DNA of 64,000 nt, taken from positions 79,509,754-79,573,753 of the forward strand of contig NC_044989.1 of assembly GCF_008728515.1 (NCBI RefSeq), given 5' to 3'. Made by a program: the position numbers and the translations under genes. The notes beneath the pieces were generated by a model. It had not been told where the DNA came from, did not search any database, and saw only the letters and a program-made list of their open reading frames with translations. Positions 11,862-22,452 of this stretch are shown piece after piece (the stretch's first letter is position 1; every line of letters starts with the position of its first letter). The DNA is from Papio anubis. Lineage: Eukaryota > Chordata > Mammalia > Primates > Cercopithecidae.

Positions 11862-12833
11862 GGTGCATCATCAAGGTGCAATAATATTTTTTAAAAAACC
11901 TTTTTTCTGATACAGAGGTCTCAACAAGTAGAATTAAAATATTCCATAAACTATGCTATAAACAGATGCTCTCATCCAGGCTTCAGTGTCACTATCTTTA
12001 TTATCCTAGCTAGATCTTCTGGATAACTTGCTAAAGCTTCTCCATCAACACTTGCTGCTTTTCCTTGAGCTTTGATGTTATGGAGACAGCTTCTGTCCTG
12101 CAACCTCATGAATCAGTCTCTGCTAGCTTCAGACTTTTCTTAGGCAGTTTCCTCAACTCTCTCAGCCTTCATAGAATGTTGCTGACTTTCTCCAAGTCAG
12201 CAATAAGGATGTGCTTTTAAAAATTATTTGTGTGTTCACTGGAATAACACTTTTAACTTTCTTCAAGAACTTTTCCTTTTTGTTCACAACTTGGCTGTTT
12301 GGGACAAGAGACTTCATTTTTAGCCTACTTCAGTTTTGGACATGCCTTCCTCACTAAGATCAATCATTTCTAGCTCTTAATTTAACTCAAATGATGGGCA
12401 ATTCTTCCTTTCACTTGAAGAATTAGAGGCCATGGGAAAGTTATTAATTGGCCTAATTTCAATATTATTGTGTCTCTGGGAATAGGGAGGCCAGAGAAAA
12501 GGGAGAGAGCTGGGGAAGTGACCAGTGAGCAGTCAGAACACACACATTTATTGATTAAGTTCATAATTGTAATGTTTCATCGAAGCCCAAAATAGTGATA
12601 ATAGTAACATCAAAGATCACTGATCACAGATCACCATAACGGATGTAATAATAATAGTAAAGTTTTAAATACCACAAAATTACCAAAATGTGACCCAAAG
12701 ACTTGAGGTGACTACGTGATATTGGAAAACAGCACTGATAGACTTGTTCAATGTAGAGTTGTTACAAACCTTCCATTAAAACAAAAACCAAAGATACAGT
12801 ATCTATCAAGCACAATAAAATGAGGTATGCTTG

Positions 12834-13430
12834 TATTCACATAAACCCAGTTCAAGTTCCAGAAGCAATTGTTGATGGTCTACAGATGGCTGGAGTATTT
12901 GATATTCATGAAATATTTGTATAGTTATGGTCTGAGGATGTCGCATCTTTGCTCCATATGCAAATTGAAGCCACAACGAAAATGGTACTTTAAGGAAAAT
13001 TTTCAGATCTAGAGTGCTGAATGCATAGTGGAATGACCTAGGGACTTGGAATCCAGCAACAGTTGTTACATGGCTCTCATTGAATACATAACAATCAATA
13101 AATAGTTAAAATATCCAGACATACTTAGTTACCTTCTTGAAGATTATATCTCCAGATACAGCCAAATTCTGAAGTTTGGAGTCTAAAGAGATTAACAAAT
13201 TAATTTTGTGAAGACCCAATTCAGATCATAACACCATCCATATCAATAATACCATTACATGCGATTTGATAAAACAATCCAATCCAAAAACACAGGTTGT
13301 TCTATTAAAACAACCACCACAGTAACAAAATCAAGATTCAATTATGTGGTATCTATAGGAGACTTGGCTTAAATTTACAGAGTTACTAAATGTTTTCTTT
13401 CAAGTGTTTGATAATTTTGTCTCTTAAATA
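12834..13430. other. Non-coding DNA, nothing assigned
   Basis: Lies between the Tigger element and an old L1. I recognise no gene or repeat family. Confidence 0.4.
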
Positions 13431-14607
13431 TAAATCTACATTTCATTTTGAATCAATCTCTATATACAGTGTAAGAAATAGAACCAAATGCATTCCCTAG
13501 CGTATAGCTATTCACTTGTTCCAGCACCATTTGCTAAAGAATATTCTTCCCTCTTGAATTTCTGTGATACAGTTGGCAACAAACAACTAACTATAAGGCT
13601 AAAAGTTTATTTCTGAAATCTGCATTCTGTACCGCTGATAATTCATGTTTGTCATTACGACAATTCTACACAATCTTTATTTCTTTAGCTTTGTAATAAG
13701 TTCTAAAATCTGAAACTGTAACTGTAAAAACTTGTGTTCTTTATCAAAATCATTTTGTCTATTCTTGACCAATATTGTTTTGGCTGTTCTGAATTTCCAT
13801 ACGAATATTAGTCAACTTGACAATTTCTGCAAGAGGAAGCTGGGACTTTGATGGGGATTAAGACAAGTCTATAGGTCAATTTAGATAGTACTTTCACCTT
13901 AATATTTAGTCCCTGTTCCATGAACACAAACTCTCTTTTCACTTATTTAGGTCTTCTCTACTTTCATTTAACAATGTTTTGTAGTTTCTAGTGTACAAGA
14001 TTTGCACTTCTTTTAAAATTTTTTCTTAAAATGTTATTTGTTTTGATATTATTGTAATGAAAATGTTTTCTTGATATTATTTTAAATTGTTTATTCCTAC
14101 CATATGGTTTTTCCTAGAGAAAATATCTTGTGTGCTCGAGAAGGATGTGTACTTTGCTGACATTAGGCGAAGCATTCATTCTATATATGTTTGTATGGTT
14201 TAGTGAATTTAGGATATATTTAAAGTGTTCTACTTTCTTGTTGATCTTCTAAGTGTTCTACCGATTACTAAAAGTGCTGCATTGAAGACTCGAACTACTA
14301 CTGTTCAATCACCTGTTTCTCCCTTCACTCCTCCCAGATTTTGCTTTATGCATTTTGGGACTCTGTTCTTATTTGTACAGGTGTCTACAATTATTACATC
14401 TTTCTGAAAGACTAGCCACTTTGTCATTATACAATGCTCCTCCTTCCCTTTAGTAACATTTTCTGCTTTAATGTCTAACATGTCCAGTAACATTTTTTGC
14501 TTTAGTGTCTAACATGCCTGTCGTTAGAGCAGACACTCCAGTGTTCTTATGGTTGCTGTTTGTATGACATATCTTTTCCTGATTTTTTACTTTCAAACTA
14601 CTGTATC
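13430..14607 (-). mobile_element. Old L1 ORF2 fragment, left part
   Basis: Reverse-strand L1 ORF2 signatures (ccagcaccatttgctaaagaat, tattgttttggctgttctg, ttcactcctcccagatttt). It is interrupted at 14608 by the ERVL-type provirus and resumes at 22048. Highly diverged, with no open frame. Confidence 0.75.
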
Positions 14608-15390
14608 TGTTTCATGAAAGGACCATATAAGTGGCAACTGGCAAATGAAGGAGGAGTTGAGAAGAGAAAGAACAAAGCAAACAAATCCAGTTTGTCAGTA
14701 AGGGGCAATTTATTAGAGAACTTACAGACACAAGTGTGGTCTTGGTGGCAGCAAGACAGGCAGATCTCTGAACCGTAATTTCCCAGGCCCAGTGCTTATA
14801 TACCATAGGGAAAGGGGATGCATGCTTTTTAGGGACAATTAAAGGCAACTTTCCAGAACAAGGAAAAATGCTGTATGTGTCATAATTTGTAATTTGTATG
14901 ATAATATCAAGGTTGTTTTGCTCTAAAAGAAAGATTTAGAGTGACTGCATATTCTTGCACCAAAGACAGTCAATAAGCCAGGCACAGTGGCTCACACCTG
15001 TAAGCTTTTTGCTTGGGAAGCCAAGGCAAATGGATTGCTTTAGACATGAGTTTGAGACCAACCTGGGCAATATGGTGAAACCCTGTCTCTACTAAAGATA
15101 CAAAAATTAGCCGGATGTGGTGACATGAGGTGCGCCTGTCATCCCAGCTACTGAGGAGGCTGAGGCAGGAGGATCACTTGAACCCAGGGAAGCAGAGGCT
15201 GCAGCAAGCTGTGATCATGCCACTGCACTCCAGCCTGAGTGACAGGAGTGAGATCCTGTCTCAAAAAAAAGAAAAAATAAAAAGACAGTAAATAAAGAAT
15301 CAGGAGGTATTCCTGGGACTAGGGTTAAGCAGAAGTCAATATAGGAGATTAGCATCCAAGATGGAGTCACTTTTGTCTCCATACTCCACA
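14608..15390 (-). repeat. 3' LTR of the ERVL-type provirus
   Basis: Matches the LTR at 21586-22047 over both ends and the middle (gatctctgaaccgt... compares with gatctccacactgt..., then cccagtgcttatatacca). It is longer because an Alu at about 14973-15283 split it. The inverted-end pattern TG...CA is kept. Confidence 0.8.
14973..15283 (+). mobile_element. Alu inside the ERVL 3' LTR
   Basis: A full two-arm Alu, sense, with a mixed A tail. It is flanked by the near-perfect repeats aaagacagtcaataa (before) and aaagacagtaaataa (after). Confidence 0.93.
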
Positions 15391-15759
15391 GCTCTAATCA
15401 GGCTCTTATAATCTCACACACCCACATGTTCCACAATGGTCCCTGAGCTGGGGATAGGGTAGTATGGGGGGCACTGCAGTCATTTTGATGGCGTGGATAA
15501 CACGTTACATCAATTTGCTTTCTACATGTAACCAGAGGCTACAGCAGTACTATGAATAACAGGTGATGATACCTATGCTACGTATAAGAAACTGAATTAA
15601 TAATGCCTTTTGCCACCATGTTCTCCAGGAGCCAAAAAAAAAAAAAAAAAGGAGAGCCTTTGGGAGAAAAGGTAGAGTCAGAAAGAAAAGACAGTTATTT
15701 GTTCACGTGTGTCCTGTAGGACTGAAGTTACATCGCTGGAATTGTTAAGAATTTTATTA

Positions 15760-15850
15760 TATTATTATTATATATTATAAAATTATCATAATATTAAATA
15801 ATAATATAGTAGTAAATAATACTATAATATTAATATTAAATTATTAAGAA
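15760..15850. repeat. AT-rich low-complexity tract
   Basis: Runs of att/ata/taa units within the provirus interior, just after an A17 tract at 15633-15649. Confidence 0.85.
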
Positions 15851-17382
15851 TATATACACGGCATTCAACCTTCATAATGGCACAAGTCCCCGCCTTGTGC
15901 AGCCACTAGGACATCTATTGCAGAAAAAGCAGAGAGTAACATGCCTTTCGTTTTACACTACAAGGTAGAGGAAACATTTCCCAGTCAGACATTTCATAAA
16001 ACATTTAGGTGAAGGAGACACAACTACTTTACATAAAGCCTGTTTATATATTTTAACTTTTCTAATCCTATTCACCTTTATATTTTTATATTCTAGGACC
16101 CAGGAACTTCTTTTCTCCATCCCCAGACCATTTGACTTCTTTCTGTGGAAAAAGGATTTGGGTTCAGAGACTTAGGCTCTTTAATGTTGGGGGACTAGGA
16201 GGGGCTCCCTTTGGTCCACTCAACCTTCAATCGTGTTGTATGAAGACCTTTGTTTTAATCCCACTAATTTCCATTTTATTCTTTCCATTTTTTAAAAATC
16301 ATCTAAAGATTTTCGCCCTGCTGCCTGAGACCCATGTCTCTCCCATTTCTTTTTCCTTTCAGTTTCATCCTTATCAATGTTTTCTTCATCCACCTTGTTT
16401 CTTAATATTTGTTTAAAATTTTCCACCTTTCTGTGATGAGTCCATTCACTGTCCCTCCTGCCTTTCCCCATTCTCTTGTTAATAAACTTGGTGTTTTTAT
16501 TAACATCTGTGAGACCCATTTGCTCAGACAGCAAATTTGATAAGGCTTCTTGAACTGATATTTAACCCTGCAGGAGTAAAGTCACATGACGTTCCCATGT
16601 AAAAGGAGTCACCTTAACCACATCATTTACCCTGACCTAAGTAATGGGTATGCTCAGTGGCGCATATCCCTATCTTCATAAAGCCAGGCCCATGTGGCTT
16701 TCATAGAAAGTATGTCAGCTGCTTTATCTAAAGTGAAAGTATATCAGCTGCTTCATCTAAAGTGCTTTACTTGACATTTATAGGGAGAGCTGGACAGCTC
16801 CTTTCCTTAGGATAAACAGATGTCTCAATGGCTTTCATCCTGTCCACCAGGCTGGTAGTTCGCTTGGGAATGACCTCCTGTGTGTCTGGATCATTTATCC
16901 CCATTTGCAATTGTTCAATAGTGAGTTGTGGGTCCTGCATCAACCCAAACCTGCTATTTCACTTTGAAGTGTTTTAAACCAAAGATATTGCTCCTGTATT
17001 AGTTACTCTCAGAATCCAATTATTTAAGTTTTCTCAAAAAGCTAATGATGCTGATCTGCAACATGAAACAATTCTTTCTCACTGTATCCTCTTGTTTCAA
17101 TAGATACTGGTTGTTCCTTCTCCCATGTCGATTACCTTTTTGGTAACCACTGGTTGGAGGTAGTTTCTTTTGTCCTGGAATAATCTTCCCTTTTGCGTGC
17201 AGGTAGCTTTGAGGTTAGTGGCGTGAGTTCAGACAGGCCCACATCAAAACTTGCTCCAGCCTTAAGTTCCAACCCATCACTCTCTTTTATTTGCATTTAA
17301 ACTATAACATATTACAATAACCAAGGCATTGAATATTTTACTTTTTGCTTATTAGTTTTCATTTTCTTATGCATCCAGTGAA

Positions 17383-17715
17383 TCAACTCCCTGGAAATTG
17401 CAAGGTATTGGAATGTAAGAGTACTTGCTGCTGCGTGTTCAAAATGTCATTTTCCATTTCAATCAACCCTGCTACTCGGGGATTATATGGCATGTGAAAT
17501 CTGCAGTCTATATCTTTTTCATGTGCCCAATCTTGGACATCACATCCAGTGAAACGCATGTCTCCATTGTTATCAATGCATGGAAGGTATCCATACACGA
17601 CACCGAATTTTTCCAAGCCCTTAATGATGGTTGTTTGGTTTGCCATTTTTCTAGGGACGGCCTGCAACAATCTCTTGGCAGTATCAACACATGTTAGTGC
17701 ATGCTTTTTTTCCAA
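17383..17715 (-). pseudogene. ERVL-type integrase remnant
   Basis: A 110-codon minus-strand open piece that resembles the core of a retroviral integrase. The second catalytic Asp sits in CIDNNGDMRF and the Glu in AGLIEMENDIL, with about 35-40 residues between them, as in the family. The start is not a true gene start and both ends are broken by stops. Non-functional. Confidence 0.75.
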
Positions 17716-17799
17716 GATGCCTGACAGGGGTCTGAAGTAGTCTATCTGTCAGGTTCTTACAAGAGCAACTGTCCTATGTGTGTGTGTGTATATATATAT

Positions 17800-19420
17800 T
17801 CACCTTGTTTCTGTCCATGTGTTTGTGGGATATGGCAGAGGCAGTTCATTACTGTCACCACTAAATCTGCAGAGTAGAGAGCAATCTTGTTCCCTTTGCC
17901 ATTTGTCAGCACTCTCCTGCAATGTGGTGCCCACTGTGTTTATGGACAAATCAGCTAGTTCAGATAATTGCAAGGGAGCTAGTGTTCTAATTTTTGCTAG
18001 AGTATCAGCTTCTATGTTTCCAGAAGGTGAATCTAACTGTTGTTGAAACATGATACACAATTAAGCTTGCAGTGAGTTCTTGCAGCCTTTCCCAAATGTC
18101 TTTCCACATAGCAGCTCCCTATAAGAGTTTCAAAGCATGTATCAGCCATCTTGGGCCCACTGGGCAAGCCAATTGTAAGACCTTTAAACACTGCCCAATT
18201 ATCTGTACAGAGAACTATAGACAGTGGCTGATGGGTACAAACCAACCATGCACCTCAGAGTTCTTCCCACTGACTGCTTTGCTGCATTCCTATCTCAAAC
18301 CAGACAGTATCTGCCCATGGTTGTACAGCTACTGCGATCCATATACAAGGGTTAGCTCTTGTCTATTGGAGCACCAAGCATTTTCAAGAATGGGGGCTGT
18401 GCCTTTGTGCATTATTGGAGACATCTCCTGTGGGGGCTCCTCAATAAGGACAGCACTGGTCCCATAGATAGCGCTGGCTCTAAGATGGCATGTAGTTCAT
18501 TCCCAAGAGACTCATGGGGAAGGCACTATGTTGTTGCAGGGATACATGCCACTTTTGTAAAGTGAGGCTTGGAGAATAGCTGATACAGGCCTGGGACACA
18601 ACTCTTCTATCCAACTGATGCCTTCAGGCCTTATGTTCGCATGCAAAGACATTGGCACCTTAGGAAGAGGGGACTTGAGGCTTATGCCTGAGTCACTAAT
18701 ATTTTAGCCTTCTCAAATGCGTCTTCTTGTTCTCTATCCCAGCAGCAACTAGATCCCTTCTTCACTAGTCATTATAGAGCATGAAAACATTGCGCTAAAA
18801 GGGGAATGAAGGCCTGCCAATATTCCAAAAGACCTAGGGAACTCTGTAACTGTTTAACTGCTTTTGGCGTGGCAAACTGTATTTTATCAATGACTGTGCA
18901 TGGGATAAGGCATATCTTATCCAACCAATACCGTTTGTGAGTTGATGGCCCATCCTCTGGACTGCAGAAGAGTGCACAATGCATGGAGGTGCTGTTGTAG
19001 CAATAGCGAGTCCTCAGAAGTTGGCATAATATCATTGTTACAGTGAAACTGTTTAACAACAGGTGGGTCCTGTGAGTCAGGGTGCAAAGTGCTATTTTGG
19101 TATTATTTGCTCTATCACTTAGATTATGTTAGGCATAGTGATGTGTATCTCTGGAACCACCTTATTTAGTTCCTGGTAGTCTACTCTCATGATCCAGGTG
19201 CCATCAGGTTTTCTTACTGGCCGTACGGGACTCTAGAAAGGACTCTGGAATGGCCATATAACATTAACTCTGGCCATCTCCTGCACGGTGTCTGTCATTT
19301 CTTTTATCTCACCAGGAAGATAGTATTGTTTCACATTAAAAAACACAGTGGAGGAGGAAGGTGTGCCAGTTCCCATTTTGCTTACCCTCTTAAAATAGCT
19401 TTTATCACCCAAACTCATGG
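17800..19420 (-). pseudogene. ERVL-type reverse transcriptase / RNase H remnant
   Basis: Short minus-strand open pieces in order resemble the reverse transcriptase N-terminal part (19418-19233), its thumb/connection (19059-18772) and RNase H (18245-17800, with LCTDNWAV and NIEADTLAK). They lie in different frames separated by stops, so the gene is dead. The order agrees with the provirus strand. Confidence 0.7.
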
Positions 19421-19999
19421 GTCAGTTCCCTCACAGACATTTGTAAAGTGCATTCTAAGTGGACTGAAGTTGTTTTCTGGAATAAATGAGATAAAAACAT
19501 ATAATAAGTGGGGGTACTCTGCCCAATACAAAGAAGGAAAGGAGCTCGTTTCACTCAGATTGTTCGCCCCCCTTAACCGTCCACAGCTGCTCACTTACCA
19601 GGATGTCTCTTTGGGTCTCCACAGAGTATGGTGCATTTTTCACCTGTGTCCACTAAAGCTAAACCTTTCTGCTTGTTTTTTGAACTTCAATAGATTGTGA
19701 GATCCACGTGGGGCCTCTGTTTGCGCCCTATTGCTGGCAGGTAGAGGCAACAGTCTCTAGGCTGGGGGGGAGTCGCCCCTGGAATGCAGAGAGATTGGGG
19801 TTCTTTTATGTGAAGTTTCCTCTTCTTCTCCCTATTATGGTGGGGCACTAGGAAGTAGTCTAACATGTTGATCAGGTGCCAGGTTTTTCCAAAGGCCCCC
19901 TAATACAGTGTTGTGTTTCTGATCTATTTTTTGTCTTCTCCAACTGAGATCAGATCATACCATATCTGCTTCCTGGTAATCCTAACTAGGCCATTCATT

Positions 20000-21585
20000 C
20001 CTCCCTTTTTTAGTCTGGCAGACTTGACTTCTCCTTCTCCACCCCCTCCCCACACACCCCCCCCAAAACCTTTTTTTTCTTAGTAACCAGACAGACCTTA
20101 TCTCTTTCCTTTTCATTTTCTCCAAGTTAGCTACAGCTTCCTCATGTAATATATATCTTGTCCCACAAGAGGGATTAAGAGGCATAGGAAAAAATCATAC
20201 CAGTTCCAGGGGTGGTGGGGACGGGGCAGCTTGCAACAACTTATTATTATTATATATTTCTTTTGCCCATAGTAAGCACAGCCTTATCTGGTCCTGCAAA
20301 TTGCTGATCATAGATGGCCTGAGCATGCCCAACGCCTTTGAATTTGTCCTTGTTTCCTCCAGAGTTCACCATGCCAGAGTTTGACCCAGAAATTCCCCTA
20401 CATTTGGCCAAGCCTCTGTCACAGCCAGGATAATCTGATCTATGAGACTATGCTTTCTCTCAACAGTTCCAGCACTATGCAACGTCGTCTCAAAGGGGAT
20501 TGAGTGGTTACAGTACTCATTTTATCAGCTTCACTTTCTGCTAAGAAGATGCCATCCACACTAGGGTTTCTTAGCTGCATCATCTATGTGGCTCAGTTTT
20601 CTATTGGCTGCTGTTTGAAAGTTTCACTATGTTCAATAATTCTGCCAAGGTGTAATTTTGGACATTGAAGTTTTCCTGAAAAGGCTGTCCATTACTGCCT
20701 GGCTGCAGGCGTTGGGCTTTTGTTTTCCATTGCATGAGAGGTCTTGCTCTCAAAAGGGAAGGATAATTATCCTCCTCCTGAGATATGTCTTCATCTCACT
20801 CACTAATTGGTTTCTAAAGACAACAAGTCTTAATATTCCAGTCCAATTTAGGAAGAAAAGCTTGCACTTTTGGCCAACACAGCTCTTTCCCACGTAACTG
20901 TACAAAGCAGCAGGCTAAGGGTGCCAGGTGGGTATCCTGAGTTTTGAGCTTATCTGCCAGACTAGATGCAAACATGGATGTGGAGGTCCTCATATCCTTT
21001 TCTTTTTTTTTTTTTTTTTTTTTTGAGACGGAGTCTCCTGCCTCAGCCTCCCGAGTAGCTGGGACTACAGGTGCCCGCCACCTCAGCTCACGGCTAGTTT
21101 TTTGTATTTTTTAGTAGAAACGGGGTTTCACCGTGTTAGCCAGGATGGTCTCGATCTCCTGACCTCGTGATCCGCCCGTCTCGGCCTCCCAAAGTGCTGG
21201 GATTACAGGCTTGAGCCACCGCGCCCGGCCCCTCATATCCTTTTCTAACTGTAATTCTTCCTCTAGTCTTCGTACCTTCACCTCAGCTGCTAACTACACT
21301 TCTGTGGCCATTCCCACAATCCGTAACAGTGGCCAACCCTCTGTCGCAGCCACCTGGTGGACCTTCTTACCCCAGCGAGCTGTAAGACTCTCTACTAACG
21401 AGCATTCTAGACCCTCCAGCATTTTCAGGGCATCCCTGTACTCACATGATGGTCCACAGGCATCTAGAAAGCAGGCAACACCACCCCACATCGATGAGGG
21501 GGGCCCTCCAGGATTTCCTCCACACATGCTTCCTGCCCTTTGCCCATACTTTGGTTCTTGGACCCCTCTTGACTGACTCCCCAGG
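20000..21585 (-). pseudogene. ERVL-type gag region, degraded
   Basis: Lies just inside the 5' LTR. The minus-strand frame 21911-21294 crosses the LTR border into gag-like, charged, leucine-rich sequence, then stops. An Alu at 21003-21230 interrupts it further. Assignment rests mainly on position. Confidence 0.5.
21003..21230 (-). mobile_element. Young Alu of AluYR type with internal deletion
   Basis: Antisense Alu after a long T tract. About 85 bases are missing between gagacggagtctc and ctgcctcagcctcccgag. The remaining body is close to an AluY consensus and ends ggcttgagccaccgcgcccggcc; the cttgag variant and the gcccgtctcggcctcc block mark the AluYR lineage of Old World monkeys. A perfect 15-base target duplication, cctcatatccttttc, lies at 20988-21002 and 21231-21245. 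Confidence 0.92.
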
Positions 21586-22047
21586 TGTTTCATAAATGAC
21601 CACATATGCAAAGCAAACACCAAACACAAAACGAGCCAAGAAACTAAAGAATGAGGTGGAAAAGTCCAGTTTGTCAGTACAGGGTGATTTGCTGGGGAAC
21701 GTACAAACAGAAGCATGGTCTTGGTGGCCACAGGACAGGGAGATCTCCACACTGTTACTCCCTGGCCCCAGGGCTTATGTACCACAGGGAAAGAGTGCAC
21801 ACGCTCTATAGAGACAGTTAGAGGCGACCCTTCCAAACAGACAAGAATTCTGTGTTCACTATAGCCTATAATTTGTGCAAAGACCTCAAGATTGTTTTTA
21901 TCTAATGGCAAGATTTCTAGTAAGTATATGTTCTTACCCTAAGGACGGTAAATAACGTAGGAATTAGGAAGCATTCCCAGGACTGGGGCTAATCAAAAGT
22001 CAGCATGGCAGATTAGCACCCAAGATGGAGTCACTTTCATCTCCACA
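21586..22047 (-). repeat. 5' LTR of the ERVL-type provirus
   Basis: Minus-strand start TGTGGAGATG at 22047 and TG...CA ends. Contains tccagtttgtcagta at 21664-21678 and a block (ccccagggcttatgtaccaca) near a degraded TATA, as in the other LTR. Confidence 0.8.
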
Positions 22048-22190
22048 GTGTCTTTGAATCTAAGTCAATTTATTCATACCTTATAAATAGATTTTGTTAT
22101 TGTTGTTTTAATTCACACTGACGATATGTGCCTTTGATTGCATTGTTTTATTAAATCATGGGTAATGGTATTATTGATGCTGTTGGTGTA
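22048..22190 (-). mobile_element. Old L1 fragment, right part
   Basis: Resumes the L1 interrupted at 14607 (tctttgaatctaag..., ttttaattcacactgacgatatgtgcctttgattg). It supports the pre-insertion site reconstruction. Confidence 0.65.
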
Positions 22191-22452
22191 ATGGAATGAA
22201 TGGTGTTCCCACAAAATTAATTCATTGAAGTCCTAATATCAGTACTTCAGAATTTAACAGTATATGAAGATAGGATTACAAAATAATTATGCCTGAATAT
22301 TTTATTAATCTAATTTATTATTCATTTAGCCATTCATTCCAGGAGTGCCATTTAACCAACATTGCTGGCCACCAAGCCTCTAGTCATTCCAACACCAATG
22401 ATTTCAACACTGTAGATCTGACAATTCTCAAATTATCACTTCAGTCATAGCT

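Larger units (their letters stand above)
10747..12833 (-). mobile_element. Tigger1-type DNA transposon, decayed
   Basis: The terminal inverted repeats are recognisable: ctggcatatctcaaagatat at 10747, and the matching gaggtatgcttg at 12822-12833 followed by TA, the expected target. The interior encodes, on the minus strand, the C-terminal half of a pogo/Tigger (DDE, jerky/CENP-B-like) transposase in two open pieces, 11861-11412 and 11390-11196. They include LQPRDQKVI, which holds the last catalytic Asp of the family. At 2087 bases it is somewhat shorter than a complete Tigger1. The N-terminal part is broken by stops. No activity is expected. Confidence 0.9.
14608..22047 (-). mobile_element. 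ERVL-type provirus, two LTRs, defective
   Basis: Two related LTRs lie at 14608-15390 (3') and 21586-22047 (5'), with a minus-strand interior whose broken frames resemble gag, reverse transcriptase, RNase H and integrase of class III (ERVL-like) elements. Both LTRs begin TGTGGAG on the minus strand and share accataagat-type promoter blocks and the tccagtttgtcagta end. A 5-base target duplication, gtatc / gtgtc (one mismatch), flanks the element, and the old L1 reads on across it. No env is recognised. All frames are interrupted. Two Alus have inserted since. Confidence 0.8.

Noticed and set aside
18072..18467. 131-codon + strand open frame
   Set aside because: It is antisense to the ERVL RNase H region and has no recognisable protein features.
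21294..21911. 205-codon minus-strand open frame as a host gene
   Set aside because: It crosses the border of the ERVL 5' LTR into gag-like sequence, so it is a provirus remnant.
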